NCBI GenBank assembly: GCA_902465605.1
Contig: CABQNT010000009.1
Location: forward strand, 54,956-118,955
Reading direction: 5' to 3'
Source: Prevotella sp902465605
GTDB taxonomy: Bacteria; Bacteroidota; Bacteroidia; Bacteroidales; Bacteroidaceae
DNA length: 64,000 nucleotides
Part shown: piece by piece, positions 33,987-41,285 of the stretch
How positions within the stretch are numbered: position 1 is the stretch's first letter
Layout: each line of letters opens with the position of its first letter
Notes under the pieces: model-generated
What the model saw: the letters and a program-made list of their open reading frames with translations, nothing else
The model's database searches: none
Told to the model about the DNA's origin: nothing
Program-made: the position numbers and the translations under genes

Positions 33987-35381
33987 TTAGAATTCTGCGT
34001 TCTTCGGTGTACGCGGGAACGGGATGACATCCCGAATGTTCTGCATGCCGGTCACGAAGAGGATTAGACGTTCGAAGCCCAGCCCAAAGCCTCCATGCGG
34101 ACATGTGCCGTATTTACGCGTGTCGAGATACCACCACATATCTTTCATCGGAATGTGACGACGCTCGATTTCGGATGTCAGCTTCTCAAGACTTTCCTCT
34201 CTCACCGACCCACCGATGATTTCTCCAATCTGTGGGAATAGCACGTCGGTACCTTGAACTGTCTTGCCATCCTCGTTAATTTTCATGTAGAAGGCCTTGA
34301 TCTCCTTGGGATAGTCGTACATGATAACCGGCTTCTTAAAGTGGTGTTCTACCAAGAAACGTTCATGCTCACTGGCCAAGTCCATTCCCCATGATACAGG
34401 GAACTCAAATTTATGTCCGTTGGCTGCCGCCTCTTCCAAAATCTTGATACCGTCTGTATAAGTCAATCGCACGAAATCATTCTTCAAAACGCCCTGCAAC
34501 CGTTCCAGCAAGGTTTTGTCGATCATCGAATTGAGGAAATCAAGATCGTCCTTGCAGTTGTCCAAGGCCCATCGCACACAGTATTTGATAAAGTCTTCCT
34601 CGAGATCCATCAACTCGGGCAAGTCGATGAAAGCAATCTCTGGCTCAATCATCCAGAACTCAGCCAAGTGACGAGGCGTGTTCGAGTTCTCCGCACGGAA
34701 CGTAGGCCCGAAGGTATAAATCTGTCCCAAAGCAGTGGCTCCCAACTCACCTTCCAACTGTCCGCTCACCGTGAGGCTGGTCATCTTACCAAAGAAATCA
34801 TCTTCGTAGCTTACCTTTCCATCTTCTCCCTTTTTCAAATCATTGAGGTTCTGCGTGGTTACTTGAAACATTTCACCAGCGCCTTCAGCGTCTGAGGCTG
34901 TAATCAAGGGTGTGTGGAAATAGAAGAACCCATGCTCGTGGAAATATTGATGGATGGCGAAGGCCATGTTGTGGCGGATGCGCATCACGGCGCCAAAGGT
35001 GTTTGTGCGTAGGCGCATGTGGGCATGCTGACGCATGTACTCAAACGACTGTCCTTTCTTCTGCATGGGATAGTCGCTGCCACACAGACCATAAACCTCA
35101 ATGTCCTGGCATTGGATTTCCACGCTCTGTCCCTTGCCTTGGCTCTCTACCAAGGTACCGGTAACACAGAGGCAAGCGCCTGTTGTAATACTCTTCAACG
35201 TATCGGCATTGATCTTTGACGGATCAACAACAATCTGTATATTCTTGATGGTAGAGCCGTCGTTCAAGGCAATGAAATCTACAGCCTTACTACTGCGATG
35301 GGTACGCACCCATCCCTTTACCACCACTTCTTTTCCAAAGTCGGTGCTCTTCAGAACATCAACAACTTTTGTACGTTTCAT
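33987..35381 (-). CDS. asnS: Asparagine--tRNA ligase
   Basis: A 464-residue class IIb aminoacyl-tRNA synthetase charging tRNA-Asn. The N-terminal OB-fold anticodon-binding domain covers KGWVRTHRSSKAVDFIALNDGS (about 22-43). The catalytic domain carries motif 2 (TFGPTFRAENSNTPRHLAEFWMIEPE, about 235-260) and motif 3 (GFGLGFERLILFVTG, near 440), plus FEFPVSWGMDLASEHERFL, which favours Asn over Asp activation. The length matches the family. The gene's 5' side is preceded by a compound repeat array rather than a recognisable promoter. Confidence 0.96.
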   Translation of the reverse strand: MKRTKVVDVLKSTDFGKEVVVKGWVRTHRSSKAVDFIALNDGSTIKNIQIVVDPSKINADTLKSITTGACLCVTGTLVESQGKGQSVEIQCQDIEVYGLCGSDYPMQKKGQSFEYMRQHAHMRLRTNTFGAVMRIRHNMAFAIHQYFHEHGFFYFHTPLITASDAEGAGEMFQVTTQNLNDLKKGEDGKVSYEDDFFGKMTSLTVSGQLEGELGATALGQIYTFGPTFRAENSNTPRHLAEFWMIEPEIAFIDLPELMDLEEDFIKYCVRWALDNCKDDLDFLNSMIDKTLLERLQGVLKNDFVRLTYTDGIKILEEAAANGHKFEFPVSWGMDLASEHERFLVEHHFKKPVIMYDYPKEIKAFYMKINEDGKTVQGTDVLFPQIGEIIGGSVREESLEKLTSEIERRHIPMKDMWWYLDTRKYGTCPHGGFGLGFERLILFVTGMQNIRDVIPFPRTPKNAEF

Positions 35382-35395
35382 TATTTTAGTTTTTT

Positions 35396-35935
35396 AGTTT
35401 ACGAGTTTACGAGTTTACAAGTTCACAAGTTAATACCGATGTTTTGTCATTCATTCGCAGTCGATTATAGGGCGATATTATAGAACCATCAGCTGGTTTA
35501 CGAGTTTACAAGTTTACGAGTTCACAAGTTAATACCGACGTTTTGTCATTCATTCGCAGTCGACCATGTGCGACATTATAGAACTGTTTACGAGTTTACA
35601 AGTTTACGAGTTCACGAGTTAATACCGATGTTTTGTCATTCATTCGCAGTCGACCATGTGCGACATTATAGAACTGTTTACGAGTTTACGAGTTCACAAG
35701 TTTACGAGTTTACGAGTTCACAAGTTTACGAGTTCACGAGTTAATACCGATGTTTTGTCATTCATTCGCAGTCGATTATATGGCGATATTATAGAACTGT
35801 TTACGAGTTCACGAGATAACGAGTTCACAAGTTAATACCGTGACTTGTTGTCATTCGCAGTCGATTATAGGGCGACATTATAGAACCATCAACTTGTCAA
35901 CTCGTGAACTTTTCAACTTGTCAACTTGTCAACTA
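35396..35935. repeat. Compound tandem array: five ~90-120-bp units built on an 8-bp repeat
   Basis: A conserved core beginning AATACCGATGTTTTGTCATT and continuing CATTCGCAGTCGA(T/C)... to TATTATAGAACTG occurs five times, starting at 35432, 35531, 35621, 35743 and 35834. Between cores are variable numbers of 8-bp units (TTTACGAG, TTTACAAG, TTCACAAG), which explains unit lengths of 99, 90, 122 and 91 bp. The right end (35890-35933) is a run of TCAACTTG units. The array fills the gap between the asnS and rluB-type genes and contains no open frame of note. Confidence 0.85.
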
Positions 35936-35945
35936 TATATCTCAA

Positions 35946-37412
35946 CTACTCAAATGCTCCCATGCGAAGTATGTTCACCTCTTCTTCTGTCAAGAACCGC
36001 CAATCGCCTCGACGAAGGTTTTTCTTGGTCAAGCCGGCGAACTGAACGCGATCCAACTTGATGACGCGATAGCCCAGACTCTCGAAGATGCGGCGAACGA
36101 TACGATTCTTACCACTATGAATCTCGATGCCCACCTGGTTTTTATCGGTGTCATGCGCATACTCTATGGCATCTGCATGCACCTCGCCGTCTTCCAGCTC
36201 GATACCTTCTGCTATCTTTTGCATGTCGTGAGCCGTCACATTCTTGTCCAGGAACACATGGTACACCTTCTTCTTTAAATACTTAGGATGGGTCAGTTTG
36301 CTGGCCAGGTCACCGTCGTTTGTCAGCAACAGCACACCCGTGGTGTTGCGGTCCAGTCGACCAACCGGATAGATACGCTCGGGACACACGTTCTTCACCA
36401 AATCCATCACTGTCTTACGCTGCTGCGGATCATCACTGGTGGTAACGTAGTCCTTCGGCTTGTTGAGCAACACATAAACTTTCTTTTCCAGAGATACCGG
36501 TTGATCATGGAACACCACCTCATCGGTACGCATGACCTTGGTTCCCAATTCTGTCACCACTTCACCGTTCACCTTAACTACACCGGCCTGTATATACTCA
36601 TCGGCCTCGCGACGACTGCAAACGCCAGCATTCGCCAAGTACTTGTTCAGACGAACGGGCACGGTGGGGTCTACATGTTGTTCGCTGTATTCGATGCGCT
36701 TCTTCAAGCTATATTTGGCATTGGGATCGTAATCGGGTGTACGCTGACGATAGCCGCCACGATTGTTGTAGCCGCCATACTGTTTTCTGCCTCTATTGCC
36801 GTAGCCACCTCGATTGTAGCCACCTTGCTGACGAGGTTGATAACCACCTTCGCCCTCGTTGTTGTAACGTGGACGATAACCGCCCTGCTGACGAGGTTGA
36901 TACCCACTTTCGCCATCGTTGTTGTAACGTGGACGATAGCCACCCTGCTGACGGGGTTGATATCCGCTTTCGCCCTCGTTGTTGTAACGGGGACGATAAC
37001 CACCCTGCTGACGAGGTTGATAGCCTCCTTCGCCATCATTGTTGTAACGGGGACGATAACCGCCCTGCTGGCGAGGTTGGTAACCCTCACTGCGATAACG
37101 GGGACGATAACCACCTTGCTCACCATGCTGATTGAAACGGGGACGATAAGCACGTTGCTGTGCGCCACCCTCCTCATTGGTCTGCAAATTGCTACCAAAG
37201 CCTTCTGGGCGGAAACCTCCTACTTGGTTTGATCGCTCTGGGCGATTGCTGCTGTATGTTCGTTGACTTTGGATGCGTGGACGACGTGTCCGTTCTCCTC
37301 CGCCAGGGTAGTTGCGTTGATTGTTGTCTGCGTGATTTTCGTAGCCCTCCCGAGCTGAATCGCGCTGTTCTGATGATTGTTCTTGAAGATTTTTGTTTAA
37401 TTCTGAATCCAT
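35946..37412 (-). CDS. RsuA/RluB-type pseudouridine synthase with RG-rich repeat extension
   Basis: A 488-residue protein. The C-terminal ~245 residues are a normal enzyme that isomerises uridine to pseudouridine in rRNA. An S4 RNA-binding domain (VRLNKYLANAGVCSRREADEYIQAG, about 250-290) is followed by the catalytic motif GRLDRNTTGVLLLTNDGDLA, with the Asp at about residue 352. The N-terminal ~240 residues are low-complexity, rich in Arg, Gly, Tyr and Gln. They include four full 20-residue repeats (GGYRPRYNN(D/E)GE(G/S)GYQPRQQ) and RGG-like segments (GGYNRGGYGNRG). Such tails bind RNA and can drive condensate formation in other proteins. The extension is common in Bacteroidales RluB-like proteins, in varying length. 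Confidence 0.88.
   Translation of the reverse strand: MDSELNKNLQEQSSEQRDSAREGYENHADNNQRNYPGGGERTRRPRIQSQRTYSSNRPERSNQVGGFRPEGFGSNLQTNEEGGAQQRAYRPRFNQHGEQGGYRPRYRSEGYQPRQQGGYRPRYNNDGEGGYQPRQQGGYRPRYNNEGESGYQPRQQGGYRPRYNNDGESGYQPRQQGGYRPRYNNEGEGGYQPRQQGGYNRGGYGNRGRKQYGGYNNRGGYRQRTPDYDPNAKYSLKKRIEYSEQHVDPTVPVRLNKYLANAGVCSRREADEYIQAGVVKVNGEVVTELGTKVMRTDEVVFHDQPVSLEKKVYVLLNKPKDYVTTSDDPQQRKTVMDLVKNVCPERIYPVGRLDRNTTGVLLLTNDGDLASKLTHPKYLKKKVYHVFLDKNVTAHDMQKIAEGIELEDGEVHADAIEYAHDTDKNQVGIEIHSGKNRIVRRIFESLGYRVIKLDRVQFAGLTKKNLRRGDWRFLTEEEVNILRMGAFE
36821..37115 (-). repeat. 60-bp coding tandem repeats inside the pseudouridine synthase gene
   Basis: At DNA level four full 60-bp units and a shorter fifth (51 bp) are near-identical, encoding GGYRPRYNN(D/E)GE(G/S)GYQPRQQ. 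The D/E and G/S positions vary between units. Such identity makes copy-number change by slippage likely, always in frame because the unit is a multiple of three. Confidence 0.8.
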
Positions 37413-37607
37413 AATTCTAATTCTTTTTCTTATTTTACCATAAGCCTCACGGCCTCATTTCTACTTTCTCAAATGGAGATGACCAGCTCCGAGCGTGTCA
37501 TCCCTTAAAAATCATTTTTGTTACTTTCTACCTTATTATATATATCTACTTTATGATGTTGATTCTACGCTATAACAATTATTCTTGACCTTTTTGCAAC
37601 GAGCCTA

Positions 37608-38954
37608 TCATACACCCGTATAGTTGTGAGGTGTGATGGCCATCAACTCGGCTTTCACCTCATCACTGACATCCAGTCCTTGCACGAACTCGTGAATGGT
37701 TTGTTCGGTCATTTTCTGATTGGTGCGCGTCAGGGCTTTCAATGCCTCGTAAGGATGTGGATAAGCCTCTCGACGAAGAATGGTCTGTATGGCCTCTGCC
37801 ACGACCGCCCATGTATTGTCCAAATCCTCACTAAGTCGGTCTTCGTTCAGGATGAGCTTGCGAAGTCCCTTCAGCGTACTTTGAATGGCGATGACGGTGT
37901 GTCCCAATGGAACGCCCACGTTACGCAAGACGGTAGAATCAGTCAAGTCGCGCTGCAACCTGCTCACCGGCAGCTTCTGCGCCAAGAATTGCAGAATGCA
38001 GTTGGACATGCCTAAGTTGCCCTCACTGTTTTCAAAGTCAATGGGATTCACCTTGTGAGGCATGGCACTCGACCCTACTTCGCCTGCCTTGATTTGCTGT
38101 TTGAAATATTCCATGGAGATATACATCCAGAAATCCCTGTCCAAGTCGATGATGATGGTGTTGATTCGGCGGATGGCATCAAACACTGCCCCCATGTTAT
38201 CGTAATTGCTGATTTGGGTGGTAAACTGCTCACGGTGCAATCCGAGCACTTCTTCAACGAAACGGTTACCAAATGCTTTCCAGTCGATAGACGGATAAGC
38301 TACATGATGCGCATTGTAATTGCCGGTTGCCCCGCCAAACTTCGCACTCATCTTGCAGGCTTTCAACTGTTCCAACTGCTCGCGCAGGCGGTAGGCGAAC
38401 ACCATGATTTCTTTACCCAGACGGGTGGGCGACGCAGGTTGACCGTGTGTTTTGGCCAACATGGAAACGTCTTTCCATTGTTCAGCATATTGCTCCAGCT
38501 GACCAATCAGCTCTTCCACCTGTGGAACAACCACTTCTGCCAGTGCCTCTTTGATAGACAGTGGCACACTGGTGTTATTGATGTCTTGCGACGTTAAGCC
38601 AAAATGGATGAATTCCTTGTAAGCGTCGAGTCCACCAATCTTGTCAAATTCTTCTTTCAGGAAATACTCCACGGCCTTGACATCATGGTTGGTCGTACGC
38701 TCGATGTCCTTGACACGCTGGGCGGATGTTTCATCAAAATGGCGGTAAACATCACGCAAACGACTGAACAGCGCTTTGTCGAACGATGCCAACTGAGGCA
38801 AGGGCAACTCGCATAACGCGATGAAATATTCCACCTCAACGCGTACACGATAACGAATAAGTGCGTACTCCGAAAAATAATCGGCCAAGGCAACCGTCTT
38901 GTTCCTATAACGTCCATCTATCGGTGAGATGGCGGTCAATGCATCCAGTGTCAT
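37608..38954 (-). CDS. purB: Adenylosuccinate lyase
   Basis: A 448-residue enzyme of the fumarase/aspartase superfamily that releases fumarate from SAICAR and from adenylosuccinate in purine synthesis. The signature loop GSSAMPHKVNPIDFENSEGN is present near residue 290-310. THGQPASPTRLGKE (near 165) holds a catalytic His, and HFGLTSQDINNTSVP is near 118. The start ATG lies about 25 bp after a TAATTTTG box. Single gene; no pur neighbours. Confidence 0.96.
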   Translation of the reverse strand: MTLDALTAISPIDGRYRNKTVALADYFSEYALIRYRVRVEVEYFIALCELPLPQLASFDKALFSRLRDVYRHFDETSAQRVKDIERTTNHDVKAVEYFLKEEFDKIGGLDAYKEFIHFGLTSQDINNTSVPLSIKEALAEVVVPQVEELIGQLEQYAEQWKDVSMLAKTHGQPASPTRLGKEIMVFAYRLREQLEQLKACKMSAKFGGATGNYNAHHVAYPSIDWKAFGNRFVEEVLGLHREQFTTQISNYDNMGAVFDAIRRINTIIIDLDRDFWMYISMEYFKQQIKAGEVGSSAMPHKVNPIDFENSEGNLGMSNCILQFLAQKLPVSRLQRDLTDSTVLRNVGVPLGHTVIAIQSTLKGLRKLILNEDRLSEDLDNTWAVVAEAIQTILRREAYPHPYEALKALTRTNQKMTEQTIHEFVQGLDVSDEVKAELMAITPHNYTGV

Positions 38955-38977
38955 ATCTACAATCTTGTCTTAGGCGA

Positions 38978-38985
38978 CAAAATTA
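38978..38985 (-). promoter_or_regulatory. -7 box for purB
   Basis: On the minus strand TAATTTTG fits TAnnTTTG and ends 23 bases before the purB ATG. Confidence 0.5.
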
Positions 38986-39205
38986 CGAATTAAAATCGAT
39001 ATAGCACGTGAAGTTTCTATAAAAGTTACTTAAAATAATATTGATAAACGCTGCCGTAGAGTCAACCAGCAAGTGCAAAATTAGTCAATCCTTTTATAAA
39101 ACCCTTGTTTAGTGTTGAAAACTTGAGTTTTTCACTTCCAATCTGGAGCGTAAAGTGCCGAAGCGTTCTCGTATATTCATTTTTCTTTGTTTGGGGTTAC
39201 AAATA

Positions 39206-39889
39206 ATCGGGTAGGAGGTAAATGTTATTCATAAAAGGCATTTACCTCCTACTTTCACATTTACCGACCTCCCACACCACCGTACGTGCCGTTCGGCATA
39301 CGGCGGTTTCGTACTTTTACACCTCACGGTGTGTGGCAAGTTGTTTTCAGCTATCCCTTTGAGTAACGTCACTTCTACCCTATTGTCGGATTCCGTCCTA
39401 TCGTCTTGGATAGAGAGCTCCTTTCGGACATCTGACGAAAAGGTTCGCAGGGTAGCATTCATTTACTATTGCACTGCACGATTCGGTCCTTCCCTGTAGG
39501 CACACGTACCTTGGGTACTATGACCTCTGCTGACTTCTCACGGCAAGCTTTACTCCGCTTCTTTCGTAAAAACAACTATTTGAAACGTCCGTGAGACCTC
39601 CTCGGATAAGAACATTGTCTTTCCATCTTATACCTACTTCATTTTTTCGCTAAGCTCAAGGAAACTCCACCGACCATTCCGAATAGCTATAGGGCTTTGG
39701 TTTGTGTTGCAACCTTGCCCATGGTTATATGCCTTGTATGAAGTTTCTGTTCGTTAGGTCAGATGTTTGCCGCCAGCATCCTTCAGATTTCACCTCACGA
39801 TGAACACCCTTGCTCTTGGCTATGTAATTCCCGCTATTAGGGCTTACTCGGGACTTTCACCCGTTAGATAATGCTCATGCCGAGCGTAC
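39206..39889 (-). mobile_element. ORF-deleted group II intron
   Basis: Read on the minus strand, the element opens GTACGCTCGGCATGAGCATT and CTAACGGGTGAAAGTCCCGAG, matching the bacterial group II intron 5' end (GUGCGCC-type followed by the CGGGTGAAAGTCCCG hairpin of domain I). Further domain I sequence follows (GGTGAAATCTGAAGGATGC, ACGAACAGAAACTTCATACA). A frame starting MNATLRTFSSDVRKELS (near 39462) is the stub of the intron-encoded reverse transcriptase; it runs straight into domain V, ACCGCCGTATGCCGAACGGC then ACGTACGGTGGT. A domain VI-like hairpin (GTAGGAGGTAAATG ... CATTTACCTCCTAC) and the end CCGAT at 39206 complete it. At ~684 bp it lacks the ~1.2-1.7 kb of RT sequence. It could splice only with RT supplied in trans. 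Confidence 0.85.
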
Positions 39890-40027
39890 AACGAAGATGG
39901 CTTCGATAATCTCAAAGAGGCTATCGAAGCCAACTATAAGCGAGTCAAACAAGAGATTCTTGCGCTTTTGGAGTCAGAGACGGAGCGTATCAAGACTGAT
40001 CCAAAGTTATTCCATCTGATTCCTTAA
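39890..40027 (+). pseudogene. C-terminal fragment of a gene next to the intron
   Basis: Immediately beyond the intron 5' end, the plus strand reads 45 codons with protein-like composition (NEDGFDNLKEAIEANYKRVK ... KTDPKLFHLIP) to a TAA at 40025. No start is available and no matching upstream half is seen beyond the other intron end. The intron therefore seems to have inserted antisense into, or at the edge of, a gene whose 5' part is gone. The parent family was not recognised. Confidence 0.5.
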
Positions 40028-40044
40028 CCTACCATAAAAGTATG

Positions 40045-40362
40045 TCATTCATCTTTTTCACAGAGAACTCTCATTACAAATTCAATAAGGACATGGGATT
40101 TATAACCACAAAAGTCAGAGAATAAGTTTCTAAGATTATTCAAGATGTAGTCATCTTTTGATATAACTATATTGTACAAATATCTATTTGTTGCTTTCAT
40201 TGGAGTCTTAATTGACACGTATCCTTTCATCTGAAGATTCTTTACTATTGACGCAACTGTTGTATATGGATAGGGAGATGATAAATCTCTTATTGAAAAT
40301 GGTGATGCTATTTCCCATATGGATTTCATAACTAGTTCTTCCTTTTCTGTTAATCTAATCAT
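40045..40362 (-). CDS. BlaI/MecI-type transcriptional repressor
   Basis: Starting at the ATG at 40362 (MIRLTEKEELVMKSIWEI) the protein is about 105 residues; an earlier ATG at 40371 lies in the truncated exporter's tail. It has the BlaI winged-helix layout: LTEKEELVMKSIW, recognition helix PYTTVASIVKNLQMKGYVSI, then the short dimerisation part. These dimers repress operons and are usually inactivated by a BlaR1-type protease, which is absent here. Situated at the end of the natural-product locus, it may regulate that operon. It overlaps the exporter stop. Confidence 0.85.
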   Translation of the reverse strand: MIRLTEKEELVMKSIWEIASPFSIRDLSSPYPYTTVASIVKNLQMKGYVSIKTPMKATNRYLYNIVISKDDYILNNLRNLFSDFCGYKSHVLIEFVMRVLCEKDE

Positions 40363-41285
40363 AAAGTACATTGATTAATGATTGAAAATACTGCGAGAAA
40401 TGATTCTCCTGTAAGAAATCTCTCTATTCTAGAGTTATCGTCTATTCTTTGCATTATATCTCCCACATTCTTTGTATCAAAAAACGTAAGGGGAAGACGT
40501 ACTATTTTTTTGAGAAAGTCAGAGAGAAACAGTATATTTATCTTTGAATTAACCTGTAATAAAGCCCATGAACGCAAAAAATCTATTGAAAATCTAGATA
40601 CAAGAATTCCCAATTGTGCAATAATGATAAGCCAAATTATGTTTTTGTCTTTCAGTTGAATCCCTTCATCAACAATTTTTTGAGTAAGAATAGGAAAGAC
40701 GAAGCCCAAAACACTGGTAATAAGGAGAAAAAGAAAAATATGTACGAAGAGTTGTTTGTATTTCAAGGTATATGGAAGCAGAGAACTCCATACTGGTTTG
40801 CTTTTCTTTGTGGATTCTTGCTTGAAACTTTCGCTTGGAGTTAGAAATAACACAACTCCTTTTCCGTCTCTATTCTCAAAGAAACGACGAAATTCATCCA
40901 TAGGGAATTTACAACGTCCCTGTGCAGGATCAATAATATGGAAAACTGGAGAAAAATGGTTTGAACTAATCTTGTAGCAAACCATAAAATGTTTTTGATT
41001 CCAATGAATAATACATGGTGCCTCAAAATAATGAACCAAATCATGAGCAGATGTCAATACTGGATTCGTTTCAAATCCAAGTTTCTTGGCTGCAACGTCT
41101 AATCCAAACAGAGAAACACCATCTCGTGCAATTCCTGACCATTTTCGGACGGTTTCAATTTCTATATCTTTATTGTAGTATTTCGCTATTATTTTTAGAC
41201 ACGTCGGACCACAATCCATCGAGTCATACTGCCGAAAAGAGCATATTTTTTTATGAAAGAAAGTATCAAAAACGCTTGCTCTCAT
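40359..41285 (-). CDS. C39-peptidase/ABC exporter, truncated in the membrane domain
   Basis: A 308-residue protein at the front of a normal ~730-residue PCAT. The C39 peptidase domain (1-140) removes double-glycine leaders and is complete. The catalytic Cys25 is in QYDSMDCGPTCLKII, His99 in NQKHFMVC and Asp119 in HIIDP. Helices begin near residue 180 (LFVHIFLFLLITSVLGFVFP). The sequence ends SFLAVFSIINQCTL after about two to three of the six helices, so the rest of the membrane domain and the whole ATPase are missing. The stop abuts the BlaI gene, suggesting a deletion joined the two. It starts inside the 3' end of the outer-membrane receptor gene. Leader cleavage may survive, export cannot. 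Confidence 0.85.
   Translation of the reverse strand: MRASVFDTFFHKKICSFRQYDSMDCGPTCLKIIAKYYNKDIEIETVRKWSGIARDGVSLFGLDVAAKKLGFETNPVLTSAHDLVHYFEAPCIIHWNQKHFMVCYKISSNHFSPVFHIIDPAQGRCKFPMDEFRRFFENRDGKGVVLFLTPSESFKQESTKKSKPVWSSLLPYTLKYKQLFVHIFLFLLITSVLGFVFPILTQKIVDEGIQLKDKNIIWLIIIAQLGILVSRFSIDFLRSWALLQVNSKINILFLSDFLKKIVRLPLTFFDTKNVGDIMQRIDDNSRIERFLTGESFLAVFSIINQCTL

Noticed and set aside
35396..35935. Possible CRISPR array
   Set aside because: Repeat cores are long (about 60 bp) and the intervals are made of 8-bp units rather than unique spacers; no cas genes are in the window.
36288..37232. 314-aa plus-strand frame opposite the pseudouridine synthase gene
   Set aside because: It is an antisense by-product of the RG-rich repeats; the opposite strand has clear S4 and catalytic motifs.
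39229..39462. 77-aa gene on the minus strand (MNATLRTFSSDVRKELS)
   Set aside because: It is the reverse transcriptase start stub read through domain V of the group II intron, not a stand-alone gene.
39206..40027. Insertion sequence next to the peptide locus
   Set aside because: No transposase frame or terminal inverted repeats; the structure is a group II intron.
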